DNA of 64,000 bases from Siphonodentalium dalli (Eukaryota; Mollusca; Scaphopoda; Gadilida; Siphonodentaliidae). The position numbers and the translations under genes are program-made. This document shows, piece by piece, positions 37,583 to 49,429 of this stretch (positions are counted from its first letter, which is position 1; every line of letters begins with the position of its first letter). The DNA lies in assembly GCA_032622095.1 (NCBI GenBank), contig CP136065.1, positions 117,779,195 through 117,843,194 of the forward strand, read 5' to 3'. Below the pieces are notes generated by a model, which was given only the letters and a program-made list of their open reading frames with translations, was not told the DNA's origin and did not search any database.

Positions 37583-39938
37583 TAAGAGGATACCATTACA
37601 TTCAACTAGAGTTGTGCACCTTATAGCCTTCTAAAGTGGCTTTGGAGTTCTATATAATAGATGTACTCTCAACAATGATTATTGGATGTTCATGTGATAA
37701 TTATTTATTGATATAATTATATCACTTGCAACTATTGGAATAAAAGCTTCATATTTTTCCAAACAGGACATTACATCTAATGGCATAAAACTATTAAGTA
37801 TGTCTATTATAGAGTGCTCATTAATAAACCTGTTTCAAGAGTAAAAGGATTAATTAATCAATACCAAGATCTATACAGATCAAGAGTGTGCAAAGAAAAA
37901 TGGAGTAAGAAATATGAGGCAGATCAGAAGAAAAGTATTTGACTTATTGCATCGATAGAATGTGTGCGAAGGTTAATTATTTTCTAAACCGATCAACCTA
38001 AAAATACTTGAGTTAGAAAATGTCTGTTGGTGGATGAAATGCGTTAATAACTTCTAAACAGATCAATACTAAAAACTAAACAGGTGACGGCTATGTCATC
38101 ATAAACATGCTCATAAAATAAGAACCGATCAGATAACAAATACTTTTCTAGAGTGTTTGCAAATATCATCCACATTACATCGCCAAGTTATCATCATGCC
38201 CTATTGTAATGATTAAATAAGAATAATTGTAAACATAGTTACCTTGTACGCTCGATAAAGCCTGGTGCAAGGAACTGCTGCCATTGGAGGGTTTGTTTTT
38301 GTTTACATAGTTTGCAACCAGTCCATAAAGTAATGGTCTGAAAGAAGATAATGGTATCCGGCATTGAGGAGATAAGTAATTTACAAGTTCATTTTACACT
38401 TTGCTGATGGCAGGAAACTTTAGTGGTGAAAATTGTTTTGTATTAGGTTGATATTATACAAGTACTTTTAACGAATGGAGTGGTGTATTGGGAGAGACTG
38501 AATGCCCCAAGTCCTATTCCGATAGCAAAATAAATAAGCCAAAACATTTATAAATAATACCGCCACCGGTTACTCGGAGATCTCTGTGGCTTAACTATGA
38601 TGACGTCCAAATAGTCCAGCAAATCAAAAACAGATTTAGAGCCAGAGCTTATTTTGCTGACTACGATTACAATAATCTAATTTCTAATACTAGAAATGTA
38701 ATAGATCTGTGTGTGCCAATGCACGGTGTATAGATAGATTACTTTGTTATGCGATGAGTTATATAATTAATTAAGATAGTGTGGTTCACATCGAAAGTCA
38801 ATCTCCTATGGCAGACAATATTTATACGAATAAAGTAATTAGTAGCACCTAGTATGTTTGTTTTTGTAGTCATTAATAACATGCCGCCGTATACATGTCT
38901 TGTTTGTTGAATAGATGAATGATAGAAGTGCTTTGATATCATAGTCTCTCATTCACTCGCTAAATTGTCATCACAGTGGCTATTCATCAATTTCAGTCAG
39001 CAAATAATTTGCACTAATATGGGACCCAATATATCTAGAAACCGATGTTTGAATAACACACACACGCAAGAACCAACAGAGTCGATCATACACATATACA
39101 TGCGTGTAAGGTGAAATGAACCAATCTGCATATTTTTAATTATACTGCAATGCTATATACCATACATATATTGTCAATTGTTGATTGTTGGTAGATTAAA
39201 TACATGTCCACAAAGGTACATATACCAATATTATTATTTCAAATTTCTATTTATAGCGATATATACCATATATCTATAGCAACCGATGTTTTATTAACAA
39301 AACTCAACCAAATTACTTGATCACACGCAAGTGATACCGGTATGTGATATCTTTCTTTATTTTCAAGTGAAAAAACTACGAACTTTAATTTAGTTCCCAT
39401 ATACATGTCCATAATTATACATGCTCCTTAGAAATGGGGCGCACTATTACCATCTTCTATATTGAGTATCAGGCATTCAAAATTTACTTTTGAAGTGCAA
39501 CTTCCAGTATGTGATATACGCTCTCTACTTGTATTAGAATAGGAAGGATCAAACATAAAACTACATTACTTTAATGACTTAATTATTAATGACACAGATC
39601 TAAGAGTGGCAGTCACATACCGGAAATTGCCTGCTGAAAGAACTGGATGAAAACAAGTGTATATAACATATTTAACTCCTCCCCTCCCATGTACGACTGT
39701 TGTAAGCTCTCAGTACGCTCTATGTCACATTGATGTCTATGATCAACACTATTACACGTCTTTGTGTTTGTACTGTTCATATATACCAACTGCTGCAAAA
39801 CTTAATGCATTATGTAACATCAACATATATTATACATGTACCAACCTACTATATTTGTACACCTGCCTTTATTATGCAGAATGTGTTGATAACTGTTCTG
39901 TTTGGTCCCGGATGAGTTGTAGATATCACAAATCTCAT
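37583..39938. other. No gene seen; diverged duplication at 39010-39330
   Basis: The AT-rich segment 37583-39000 shows nothing. AACCGATGTTT...CACACGCAAG at about 39040-39070 recurs at about 39280-39330. Part of 38520-38640 resembles 29330-29450 (AATAAATAAGCC...ATAAATAATACC), suggesting a shared old repeat. Confidence 0.4.
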
Positions 39939-41645
39939 AAGATCACATCAGTGAACTGCCAAGAGGTACATCAGAGTAAGAAAAGACGGGATGTGTTCGA
40001 CCACCTCAAGTCTATCAATGGTTATATATACTGTTTTCAAGATGCACACTTCACGAAAGACCAAAAGAACATAATAAGATCTGAATGGGGATTTGAGTGC
40101 AAGTTCTCTTCTTACAACTCACAATCCAGAGGCGTAGCCGTCTTGTTTAGAAATACGTTTCAATTTGAATTACACGATTCTATACAAGATAAAAATGGCA
40201 ACTAAATTCTCTTGGATATATCGTTAGAGGAAAATTGGGTTACCCTAGTAGTTATTTACAGACCCAACGATGATGATCCAAATTCTATAAAGTGAGTAAC
40301 GATATAATTACTTCCCTTGGGAACAACAAGGTAATAATATGCCTTGATTGGAATCTAGTTCAGGACCAAAACCTTGACACATACAACTATCTCCAGTCTA
40401 ATAATACTCAAGCAAAAACTGAACCAGAGGCAATGTGTCACATGCATATGGTTTAATCGATCCATGGCATCTAATAAACCCCAAAACTAAAAGTTAGACA
40501 TGGCACAGAACATCCCCATTAAAAATGGCAAGACTTTACTTTTTTCTGATCTCTTCAGACCTCCGTAATCACGTTTCTGATGCATTAGACAAACTTCCGG
40601 GCTATTGCACCGATCACTCGATCATTACCCTAGAACTTGAGTTAAATAACATCAAACAAGGACATGGATCGTGGAAATTCAACAATTCCTTGTTTTTTAG
40701 AGAAGAATATAGAAATATGGTCAGAGATACCATAAATGATAATATTCAAAGATATATATAAAAAAACTCTATTGGCGGTCTGACACCGAATAACTTTTCC
40801 ATATCAGAATCTTTATTCCTAGACACTTTTACTTGACATCATAGGAAAAACAATTCTATATCCCTATCGCTTGAAAAGAAAGAAAGCTAGCGACGAAGAT
40901 AAAGTAATACAAAGAAAAGGTGAAATAGAACAAGAGCTTGTGAATGTCGTGGAACAGTCTAGGCATGGCCTAATTGGTCGCTCTCTACTTAGCCATACTT
41001 ACACCTGGGGCGATGGATAATAACTTGTACTCAAACATGACTATATGATGTGTATGTGACTGAGTTATGTTTATGTGTTACTATCCATTTCATTTAAGAT
41101 ATTTATAAAAGCATTATCAATCAGACGAGATGTGTAGTTAGATACTTCCCCCAAAGCGACATCGGATGCTCAATCTATGAACATTATTTATAAGACGGTT
41201 TGAAAGACATAGAAATTAAACTACAGATTATAATAGAAGGTATGATGACACACACAAAACCTAAATACATTGAAGAAAGCAAAAAACCAACAAAATACTT
41301 CTTAAATCTCAAAAACGGCAACTCTTGTCCAAATCTATAAATGAGATAAGAGACAGTAACAATGAGAAAATCTCGGAATCCGTGGAAATTATCGAAGAAA
41401 CCAAAGCTTTCTATGAAACACTTTACACACAAAACACAAACATTAACCCCACTTCGAATTTATCTGATATTAGAGTGCCTCCCCTTACACCCAATCACTC
41501 TCCATTGAAGGCGAATTTACTTGATCAAAATTGGCTTTGAAGAAGCATTGAAAAAAATGATGAACGGAAAGTCATCTGGTCTTGATGTATACACAGTTGA
41601 ATTTTACAAAATTTTCTGGAACAATCTAAGTATCTTTGTCCTTAA
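39939..41645 (+). pseudogene. Decayed L1/Tx1-type LINE ORF2 (endonuclease plus start of RT)
   Basis: Pieces in several frames spell the order of a LINE ORF2. The AP endonuclease opens with KITSVNCQ (39939), then FQDAH (the usual E replaced by D), RGVAVLFRN, an in-frame stop at 40203, then YRPNDDDPN. After a frameshift comes IICLDWN, then MARLYFFLISSDL and TDHSIITLELELNN (40525-40761). The linker has PTKYFLNL near 41300. The beginning of reverse transcriptase follows (GKSSGLDVYTVEFYK, about 41570-41615) and stops abruptly near 41645, where an unrelated repeat begins. The order matches ORF2 of non-LTR elements, which would nick DNA and reverse-transcribe their RNA. Stops, frameshifts and 3' truncation make it non-functional. 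Confidence 0.88.
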
Positions 41646-42500
41646 CCCTTTGAACCCTGGCTCCCCACAGTGATCGACACCCTGACCATGGGCTCCTAGA
41701 GGTATTTTGACTTATTGTGGACAGTTACTTAAGTAGTGTTTAGGCGCATGGTGTTGGTTATGTTCAAGTGTATCACAGGTCTGAAACTAAGAGGTATGTT
41801 CCCCATAGACCACTGATTATTTTAAGATCTGCCACATAGTCACTCTCTGGTATTAAACTGTTGCCAGGCAACTACCCATTATTGAAGTAAAATACAATTA
41901 TAGTGTTTATTGGCATAATTCAGCCCTACATATAGGAAATGGCTTGTTTTATGCACCCTATTCTGAAATTTGAGATATATCTGGCCAGAAGAGTGAACCT
42001 AACTTTTATTTAAGGGTAGCAATGGTTGCAAAGCAAATACCCCAAACGATCGAATGACACAATTGCCCCGTGCATTCAATTAAATTATGCCCCAATTTAG
42101 ACATTCCTAGGCATGCACATGGTGATGGTTATGTTCAAATGGTGCCACAGGTCTGAAACTTTACACCATGGACCACTGAGTATTTTATTATTGGGATACT
42201 TTGCCACATGATAACTCCCTGGTAACAGTTTCTATGCAACTACCTGGAATTGTAAGTAAAATGCATTTATAGCTTATATCGTCATAATTCCGTGCTAAGA
42301 AACTGCATTTTCTATGCAGTTAATACTATATTAAGAAAGTTGAGATAAATCTGGTCAGAAGAGTGAAACCAACTTGTATATAATGGTTGGTAAGCATATA
42401 CCCCAAGTGATCATATGAAACCACTTCCCTCTGCATTCAATTTCATTTCAATTTAGGCCCCTTATGCAGGATTGTTATAGTCATTCACCACATTGTTTGG
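41646..42500. repeat. Diverged tandem duplication of ~370 bp
   Basis: CACAGGTCTGAAACT, GACCACTGA, TGCCACAT and CTGGCCAGAAGAGTGAA-like phrases occur in the same order at about 41645-42080 and 42110-42480. They follow the truncated LINE directly. Confidence 0.65.
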
Positions 42501-43904
42501 AATAAATAAAATATATAAAATCCTCCCTCCTGCACTGATCTGAAATAAAAATTACCTCAGAAACAATTAATTAATTTTGGATGTCCTTTTTTTTTTTTTT
42601 TTTAAACAATTTATAAAAAAAAATCAAAATGTTGACCCCGTTGGAACGAATGTGAATCCCAGTCACCAAGGGACTATGTCCACCAAATATGACCTTATTT
42701 GTCTTGCAGTTCTGGAGAAGAAGACATTTTAATAATTACTAAAGAGTTATATACCTGCGATGATCCAATAATAATTATGCAACACAACAGCCCAATAACA
42801 AGCCAGTATAGTGAGTAAGAACACCATTATAATCTGTAGATATCCATATGCTTATTGGTATATGAATATCCATTAAATATTATGTTTGGCCATATGCATA
42901 CTGGTATATGAGAGAGAATTCACTTCTCCCCGGGACAATAGGAGGGAGAAAATGCTTCCAAGTTGCTCTTTAGGCTGGTCCATGGACTGGAGGAATTTTA
43001 GCAAGCAGTCCCCAGAGAGAAATCATAAATTTTTCAAAGTGAAGTGGATTCCTTCTAATAGATCTGTACATTCAATAATCACTGTTTATTTATCATATAA
43101 AGGCATTAAAAGTGATGTGAGACACTCTGGTAGGGTGATAAAATAGAAATGGAGAATAATATTATATCCAAATTGACAACACAAACTGTCATTCTTATGT
43201 ATTAATTAAATGGAGTGACTCTCGATGGCAAAATCGTTAGTTCAATAGCTTGTCTCTGATAGTTGCATCCCAAATAAAATAGCCAAATTTAATTCAGATC
43301 GAATAACACATGACTCGGGATATACGTTCAGATGGACAAATGCCCAGACCTGTAGACAGATTGACAGACAATGCCAATCCAGTTAACCCCCATTTTATCT
43401 TTGAAAATTGGAGGTCTTAATATAAATGGTAAAATAATGCTCATAAAAGTAACTTACACTGTAGATGACTGCTTATCCTCAATTACATGAAGCTCATTCT
43501 TCAAAAAATCTCTATTTAATGATGTTTTTGGCATACCAGATTCTGAAAAGGAACATTTTCAGAATGATTGTCAGCGCAATTATCAGCCACAGCTCATATT
43601 TATATTTTAGTCAGATCAACTGTATTAGCCTCCGACTGGCAAAATGACTAATAACAGGTATACTAGTACAGTGACAAGGATACACTTTGGTCATTATGTC
43701 TGTTGGGATCTAAGAGATACAGGTCTTTCAGTGAAAGGGATTCCCATATTAAAGGATTACTCCGGTCTAGATTTTTTTTATCGTTATCGATCGCCGTTAA
43801 TCCACTGAGCGCGGTGCCGAAAAGATTTTTGTGATAGGCTGCCCGTAACTGAAGTTTAATATGCCGATTTAATGTTCCATCATGGATTATGCAGTCTGAA
43901 TAGT
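42501..43904. other. No gene; decayed repeat pieces
   Basis: A T-rich run lies at 42590-42603. 42640-42760 and 43240-43430 look like worn tandem-unit element fragments: the latter has GACAGATTGACAGACA and an ACCCCC...TGGAGGT inverted end. Nothing coding is recognised. Confidence 0.4.
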
Positions 43905-45155
43905 TAATGTTCCCTCATGTGATGTCACATGAGGGACTACTAACGACACACTGTGTCAAACTTGAAAGGCTGGAGCAATTGGCTTTTATCTACCGGCGAT
44001 GTAGATAAATTTATCTATTTGAAGTTTGATGTTGAAGTTTGACCGCAAATGACTTAAAGGGGGACTAATAAATTATACGTTCAATAAAGAGTGTTTCTTA
44101 CCAGTCCAGAAATATATCGGGAAATTTGAGGTAAAACCATTCCCTCACGGGAAGAGTATTAGTCAGAGGTTACATGTATGTTGTGTTGTGTATATACATG
44201 CTAGGTCACGTTGACATAAATGCTCTTTATTGATCATATAATTTATTAGTCAAATTTCAATGTCAAACTTCAAAGATTCCCATCCCATGGCATTATATTC
44301 ACATATTAGGATATAGATATCCCCATAGCACCGGATACATGTATATAATGTATATATCCTTATATTCTTTATTAGTCCCACTTTAAGTCATCTGCAGTCA
44401 AACTTCAATGTCAAACTTCAAAGATTCCCATCCCATGGCATTATATTCACATATTAGGATATAGATATCCCCATAGCACCGGATACATGTATATAATGTA
44501 TATATCCTTATATTCTTTATTAGTCCCACTTTAAGTCATCTGCAGTCAAACTTCAATGTCAAACTTCAAAGATTCCCATCCCATGGCATTATATTCACAT
44601 ATTAGGATATAGATATCCCCATAGCACCCGATACATGTATATATCCTTATATTCTTTTGTAAATACTTCTTTCTCTGTACTTCTCTACGTTCATGCGAAT
44701 TATGAGAATAAATCAATCAATCACCTGGTCAGGTGAGTGGTGACCCATCTGTACCAATTTTCCTACATATCTTCTGAGCTGATAAGGAATGCTCTTTATT
44801 GCTCATTTGCCCATTTAAGTTGTCTGAAGTCAACGGCATCTAACTCTTGACACTCTATGGGTCAATTTACCCACATGTTTCCATTTTCACCGACCAGATT
44901 GCAACCATTTCGGTTATATAATTAATTATTTTATTTTATTAATAACAAGTGCCCCTTTAACACATCCGATGTCAACGGGACCTCTCTAATAAGATTTTCT
45001 GGGTCAAATTACCTCAATGTAAAAAAATTCAGCTCTGATGGTCCAGCTTTTTCTGTATAAATGATCAGTTATTGATTACCATCAGTAGATAAAAGCCAAT
45101 TGCGTCAGCCTTTCAAGTTTGACACTGCATGTTGCTAGTAGTCCCTCATCATGCA
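43905..45155. repeat. Large imperfect inverted repeat enclosing 148-bp tandem units
   Basis: The left arm (about 43912-44010: GGGACTACTAACGACACA..., GTGTCAAACTTGAAAGGCTG, GGCTTTTATCTAC) returns inverted at about 45080-45148. At the left edge TCCCTCATGTGA-TG-TCACATGAGGGA is a perfect 26-bp palindrome (43912-43937). Inner inverted phrases include AATAAATTATA/TATAATTTATT at 44067 and 44238. Confidence 0.75.
44240..44660 (+). repeat. 148-bp tandem repeat, ~2.7 nearly identical units
   Basis: CAAAGATTCCCATCCCATGG occurs at 44271, 44419 and 44567, exactly 148 bp apart. Units are identical as read, except for CACCGG to CACCCG and a small deletion in the last unit. The near-identity implies recent expansion. 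Confidence 0.93.
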
Positions 45156-45157
45156 CG

Positions 45158-46433
45158 GTTGGTGATTTTTTTAAAATAAATCCAAATAATTGATTTATTT
45201 GATTTAAATCGGATTTTGTTTTTAATTGTTATGAATGTATGCAATTGTGTAATCTCTTTGATAAACGAAGGTTCTAAAAGGTGTTGCTTATTATATACAA
45301 GGCTAGATTAATCAGAATACTGTTATAGTATTTATTATTTTTTGTATACCTATCAAACACAAATGCGGTATCATGGCAGTACATAATTATAGCGATTATG
45401 TACTTTAATTATGCACTTAGGTCCATGTGAGTTCCAATGTTGTGATATCTGGATAGGTAGACCTAGCTGTGCTTAAAGATTTACTAATAAATTTAGTAAA
45501 TTTTAGCTGAAAACTGAATATATTATCAATCAGTTCATGCCATGAATCTCTACTCTGGCTAACGCCCATAGAGATCATATTCTACCAGTACAAAACTTGG
45601 GAACTTTTTGAAGTTTTGACAGGGAAACTTATAAAGTTAAAAAGATAACGCGGGGAATATATTTCTTAGTTATTATCTGTTCCTATAATCTACTTTACTG
45701 TAGTTGAAGGTCCCAACTCAAAATTGCATGCTTTTCCTTGACTTTTGTGAGCCGATATCCCAATAAACATTGAATTAATTACCTAGGAGAAATTCCATAA
45801 TTGTAAGCGACGTGAAGCAAAATAGCTCACAAAGTCACTTAAATCGTGAAATTTCGAGTTGGGACCTTCACCGACAGTGAGTACATTATTAAGAAACAGA
45901 TAATAACTAAAAAATATATTCCCTGTGTTATTTTTCGACTTTATAAGGTTCCCGGTCAAAACTTCAAAAAGTTCCCAGGTTTTGCATTGCTGGAATATAT
46001 TATCTCTATGGGCGTTAGCCAGAGTAGAGGTTTATGGTATGTTCTAATTATCAATCACATTTGCTCCTCAGTGACTTGAGGACATAATCATTCCATATAT
46101 TGAGTATAGACATTAGACAACTAGAGTAGTTTAGATGGCATAGTATATGGTAGAATTACTCGGTTGCCATTTACATGTTACACTGAACAGCCCGTTGCTG
46201 GAGCAGTGATTATCATGGTAGCATGTCTGTAGTTTCTATAGGGTTGACAATTACTGTACAATTTCATATCTATTATCCAATTGGGTATATTGTTTAATCA
46301 TAATCATGTTATCGTTTACAAAACCTTGTTAGATATTGCAAATTCTTGACATTTTGCAAACATTTCAATTTTTTTTTATTTAAATCATTGATTTTTTTGA
46401 AAAAAATCATTGATTTAAATCAGCCAACCCTGC
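45158..46433. mobile_element. hAT-like element, GGTTGG...GATTTAAATC ends
   Basis: The left end (CACGGTTGGTGATTT...GATTTAAATC) and right end (GATTTAAATCAGCCAACCCTG) are imperfect inverted repeats. The CAGGGTTGG start is typical of many animal hAT elements. Bases outside each end (TCATCATG and CCCTCATG) agree at 6 of 8 positions, a worn 8-bp target duplication. It lies at or near the right arm of the 43.9 kb inverted repeat. No transposase was seen; the interior is filled by a foldback. Confidence 0.6.
45548..46030. mobile_element. Foldback with ~136-bp arms and a nested core MITE
   Basis: Arms 45548-45683 and 45895-46030 are inverted copies with modest divergence (CTCTACTCTGGCTAACGCCC against GGGCGTTAGCCAGAGTAGAG). 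Between them is a 164-bp unit, 45706-45869, with perfect 14-bp ends GAAGGTCCCAACTC. That core recurs, diverged, at 55437-55600. The frame 45846-46079 is incidental. Confidence 0.85.
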
Positions 46434-47400
46434 CCTCATGTGACGTCACGTCTATAATAATTTACTAAATTTACTAAAATTTAAAGTAGCACACATCCTT
46501 CATGTTGTATATGTATGTGTATACATGTAATCAGGACACTTGTCACAATTTTGATCCATCCTCATAGAACTGGGATATGTTAGAGCTCACATATTTTTGT
46601 ACACTAATTATGGGAAATGGCAAAATAATTTTTTTTATAATTCTTTTTTTTATGAGATCATAAATAATTAAGCGAAGTGATTATTTGGCAAAAAACGTGA
46701 TGCGGCGATTGATGCTAAACATAACTTTAATTAACTGTGGCCTAAGAAATGATAATTTTTACATACACACCTGAAGCAATGAACACATCATACTAAGCCA
46801 GTACATCCACCCAATCTGATCACAAATTTCTCATATGGTGCACTTATCACTGAACTTCAAGGTACTTGACAAACATATTAAATCAAATGACAAATTCACT
46901 GAGCACCGTGCACTGCACTTTGGCAACTTAATTATCGGGGTACACAAATTCCAAGTAGTATTTAGTCAATCTTAATATTCTACTTTTTCAAGGCAATAGT
47001 CCCTAATTCAACACTATACTTAGTAAATAAATACGCTGCATGCAAGAGAGCCTTTCTTTGCATGTTTATCTTTGCAATCAGAAATTTTAAAATCATATCA
47101 TATTTTCCTCAGCTTGAAAACAGGTGTCCCCAAAAAATCTCTGGATTCTTCCCTGGTACAAGGGAACCAGTTTTTCAATGAATGTTGGCTCTGTGTAGTT
47201 GTAGAAAGTACCTATTCACTGAACTGCAAGATAATAGGGAAAAAAAAATAAGATATATATTTTAATGGACTCAGTATGTACATTTTGTGTTCATTGTTTC
47301 ATCTATGTGTGAACAATTTATTATTTCTTATGGAAATGTTACCTTTGAGATGTCCTTCAACTCAGATCAAGCTTGAAACTTGGTCATGATTTTTGCTTTT
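46434..47400. other. No gene seen
   Basis: Non-coding. CATGTGACGTCACGT lies at 46438-46452, just after the hAT-like end, and keeps the sequence of the interrupted palindrome arm. Confidence 0.45.
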
Positions 47401-47485
47401 GTCGGAGTTTGAACCCATGACATCCTAGTCTAGCCCAGACTGTGATAATGGTATCCTTGACTTAACCATCGATGTGTTATTGGTG
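47400..47485 (-). repeat. tRNA-like (SINE-type) fragment
   Basis: On the minus strand, TGGTTAAGTCAAGG resembles a pol III A box. About 50 bp further, GGTTCAAACTC resembles a B box. This spacing fits a tRNA-derived promoter. No acceptor stem or 3' tail is evident. Confidence 0.35.
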
Positions 47486-48576
47486 CAATATGAAGTTGTA
47501 TCAAGATATTAACTTGCCATTCTCCAAACTTTTCTACACCTGTACATCTTACAGCACCTTGTCTTCTTTCGCATTACTTTATATTCATTATACTTTGAAG
47601 GGTGTTCTATTGTCAAAGGCTGAGGCAGTTCAATATAATCCACATGTTGACATTAATGAATGTCCCATATGACTGGCCTTGAGCTAAAGATTAGTATGGG
47701 GAAAAGATATCCAGTCATTTGGGGTCAGTCTGCACAGGGTATCCAGACAATTGGGACCTTGGACGATTGGGACCTTGGACGAAGTCGCCCTCGGATGTCC
47801 GCAAGGCGAAAACGAAGTCGCCTTCCAAATTTGACAAAACTAGCTTAGGATTTACGGTAATTTTATCGGTGAAAATTAGACTCGTTTCTGCTCGTTTTGC
47901 AAAAAAATATATATATAGTCTCAACTGTTCCAACGAGGCATTTTATTTATAAATTATACATGGTGTACCCTATCCACATATTCTAATCAGATTGGGTGCT
48001 TTTGGAAATGGCAAATTGGGCTGAGCAACGAAGTTTATGATGAGCTACTGGTTCGTTTTAAGGAGACTGGAATTTAGACCTTACTTAATTTGTTCCGTCG
48101 GGTCATTTTGTAACCGCAAATTGTATAGCCATACATGGTTTCCACTGCTCATGCAGTAGCCAAAGTGAACAAATAATACTGTCTTTGAAATTAAACTAAA
48201 ACATATCTATGAATTTTCACTTTTACAAAAGTAGTTTGTGTCTGATTCCGTTTCCCAATCCAACTTTTTACTTTTTGGAATTGCATTTTATTTTGTTTAC
48301 AAACAAGAACACATGCTTGCTTACTATTAAACACAGAGGTTTGAATGTGCGTTGGAAGTACTTAATTTAATGTTCTTAGTTAAATCAAAGATCTACATAA
48401 TAAACTATTACTATCCAAACTCATTTAAAAGGATTAATTTGTGTCAAAACTATGTGTTTGCAAATTACAATTGTTGTCAATCTATCGCTCAGACCACGTG
48501 CTCCGTGTATATACCGGTACGTCTGTTAACGGTTGCAAATTAATTGCATGTAGGCCTACTTCAGGGTTGGTAGTTT
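47486..48576. other. No gene seen
   Basis: Short frames at 47660-47952 lie on a small GGGACCTTGGACGA duplication (47753-47782). Nothing else is recognisable. Confidence 0.4.
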
Positions 48577-48634
48577 GGGGGGGGGGGGGGGGGGGGTAAC
48601 ACCGGGATGGTCGAATAGACCGAGAGGTCTATTC
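48577..48634. repeat. G20 homopolymer followed by a 9-bp hairpin
   Basis: Twenty consecutive G at 48577-48596. Then GAATAGACC-GAGA-GGTCTATTC (48613-48634), a perfect 9-bp stem with a GAGA loop. The run length is prone to sequencing error. Confidence 0.9.
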
Positions 48635-48706
48635 CTTCACCCCTCATTTTTTTGTAGCTTTAATTATATAATAAAAAAAAAAAGAGCATTTTTATTCAAT
48701 CAAAAA

Positions 48707-48780
48707 TCATTTCTTTTTGTGCTTCTTTTTCTTTGGTGGCTTTTCTGAGGATGGAGGAGATGTAGGTTTGTCCTTCTGTT
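48707..48780 (-). CDS. Candidate lysine-rich terminal exon
   Basis: On the minus strand the frame ...DQQKDKPTSPPSSEKPP then a KKKKHKKK tail ends in TGA (48707-48709). AATAAA follows 10 bp later (48691-48696). Such tails are common in nuclear or centrosomal proteins. It lies 2.3 kb downstream, in the same orientation, of the CEP20 exon and might be the last exon of that gene or of a neighbour. The acceptor is uncertain: CAACAG or ACGAAG upstream, without a good pyrimidine tract. Confidence 0.35.
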
Positions 48781-49429
48781 GGTCTACTGTTGGCCTACTT
48801 CGTTACAATGCAGGTATTTAAATAACCTGCTGGTGCATATTATAAGCTCAACTGGTCTCTGTTACGAACACATTAACCACTATTGTGACACGGCTATCAA
48901 ACTCGTCAAGTTTATTGCTTTAATCGGATTATCATCAGACAACACTGACGGTCGTGATGATGGTATTCAACAATAAACTCTTTAGAAACAAAATTAAAAT
49001 CTTTTACACCTCCTTAATTAGTCCTTATTGTTTATTTTAACGGACACCCACATTACAGCAGTGGCCAAAAGCCATTTCCAAAAATTTTAATTTATAATAA
49101 CAATTCAGATATTAAAAGTTATGAAGTAGACAATTAATTTCTTCAGATAAAAGTCAACAGTTTAAAAAAAAATTAAAGTTATAAATTTAGTTAAAATTTT
49201 AGATTATCGATCTATACAGGAGCTATACTTGTGTTGTATCTTGCTAAATATGTTTTATCTTGTTATTTTATCTTATTTATTGATGTGCAGATAAATAAAG
49301 CGAATTTTGAAAATTAGTAAGTATTTTTTTTTATAAGTCTCCTTATTCTGGCTCAAGTCTCCCTAAAATCTGCAGAGGGAGACTTCATTTCTCCCTGTTT
49401 TCAATACCTAGCTTGGGCCCGGCCTGAGT
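48781..49429. other. No gene seen
   Basis: AT-rich sequence; possible intron between the two minus-strand exon candidates. No other CEP20-like exon could be found in it. Confidence 0.45.
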
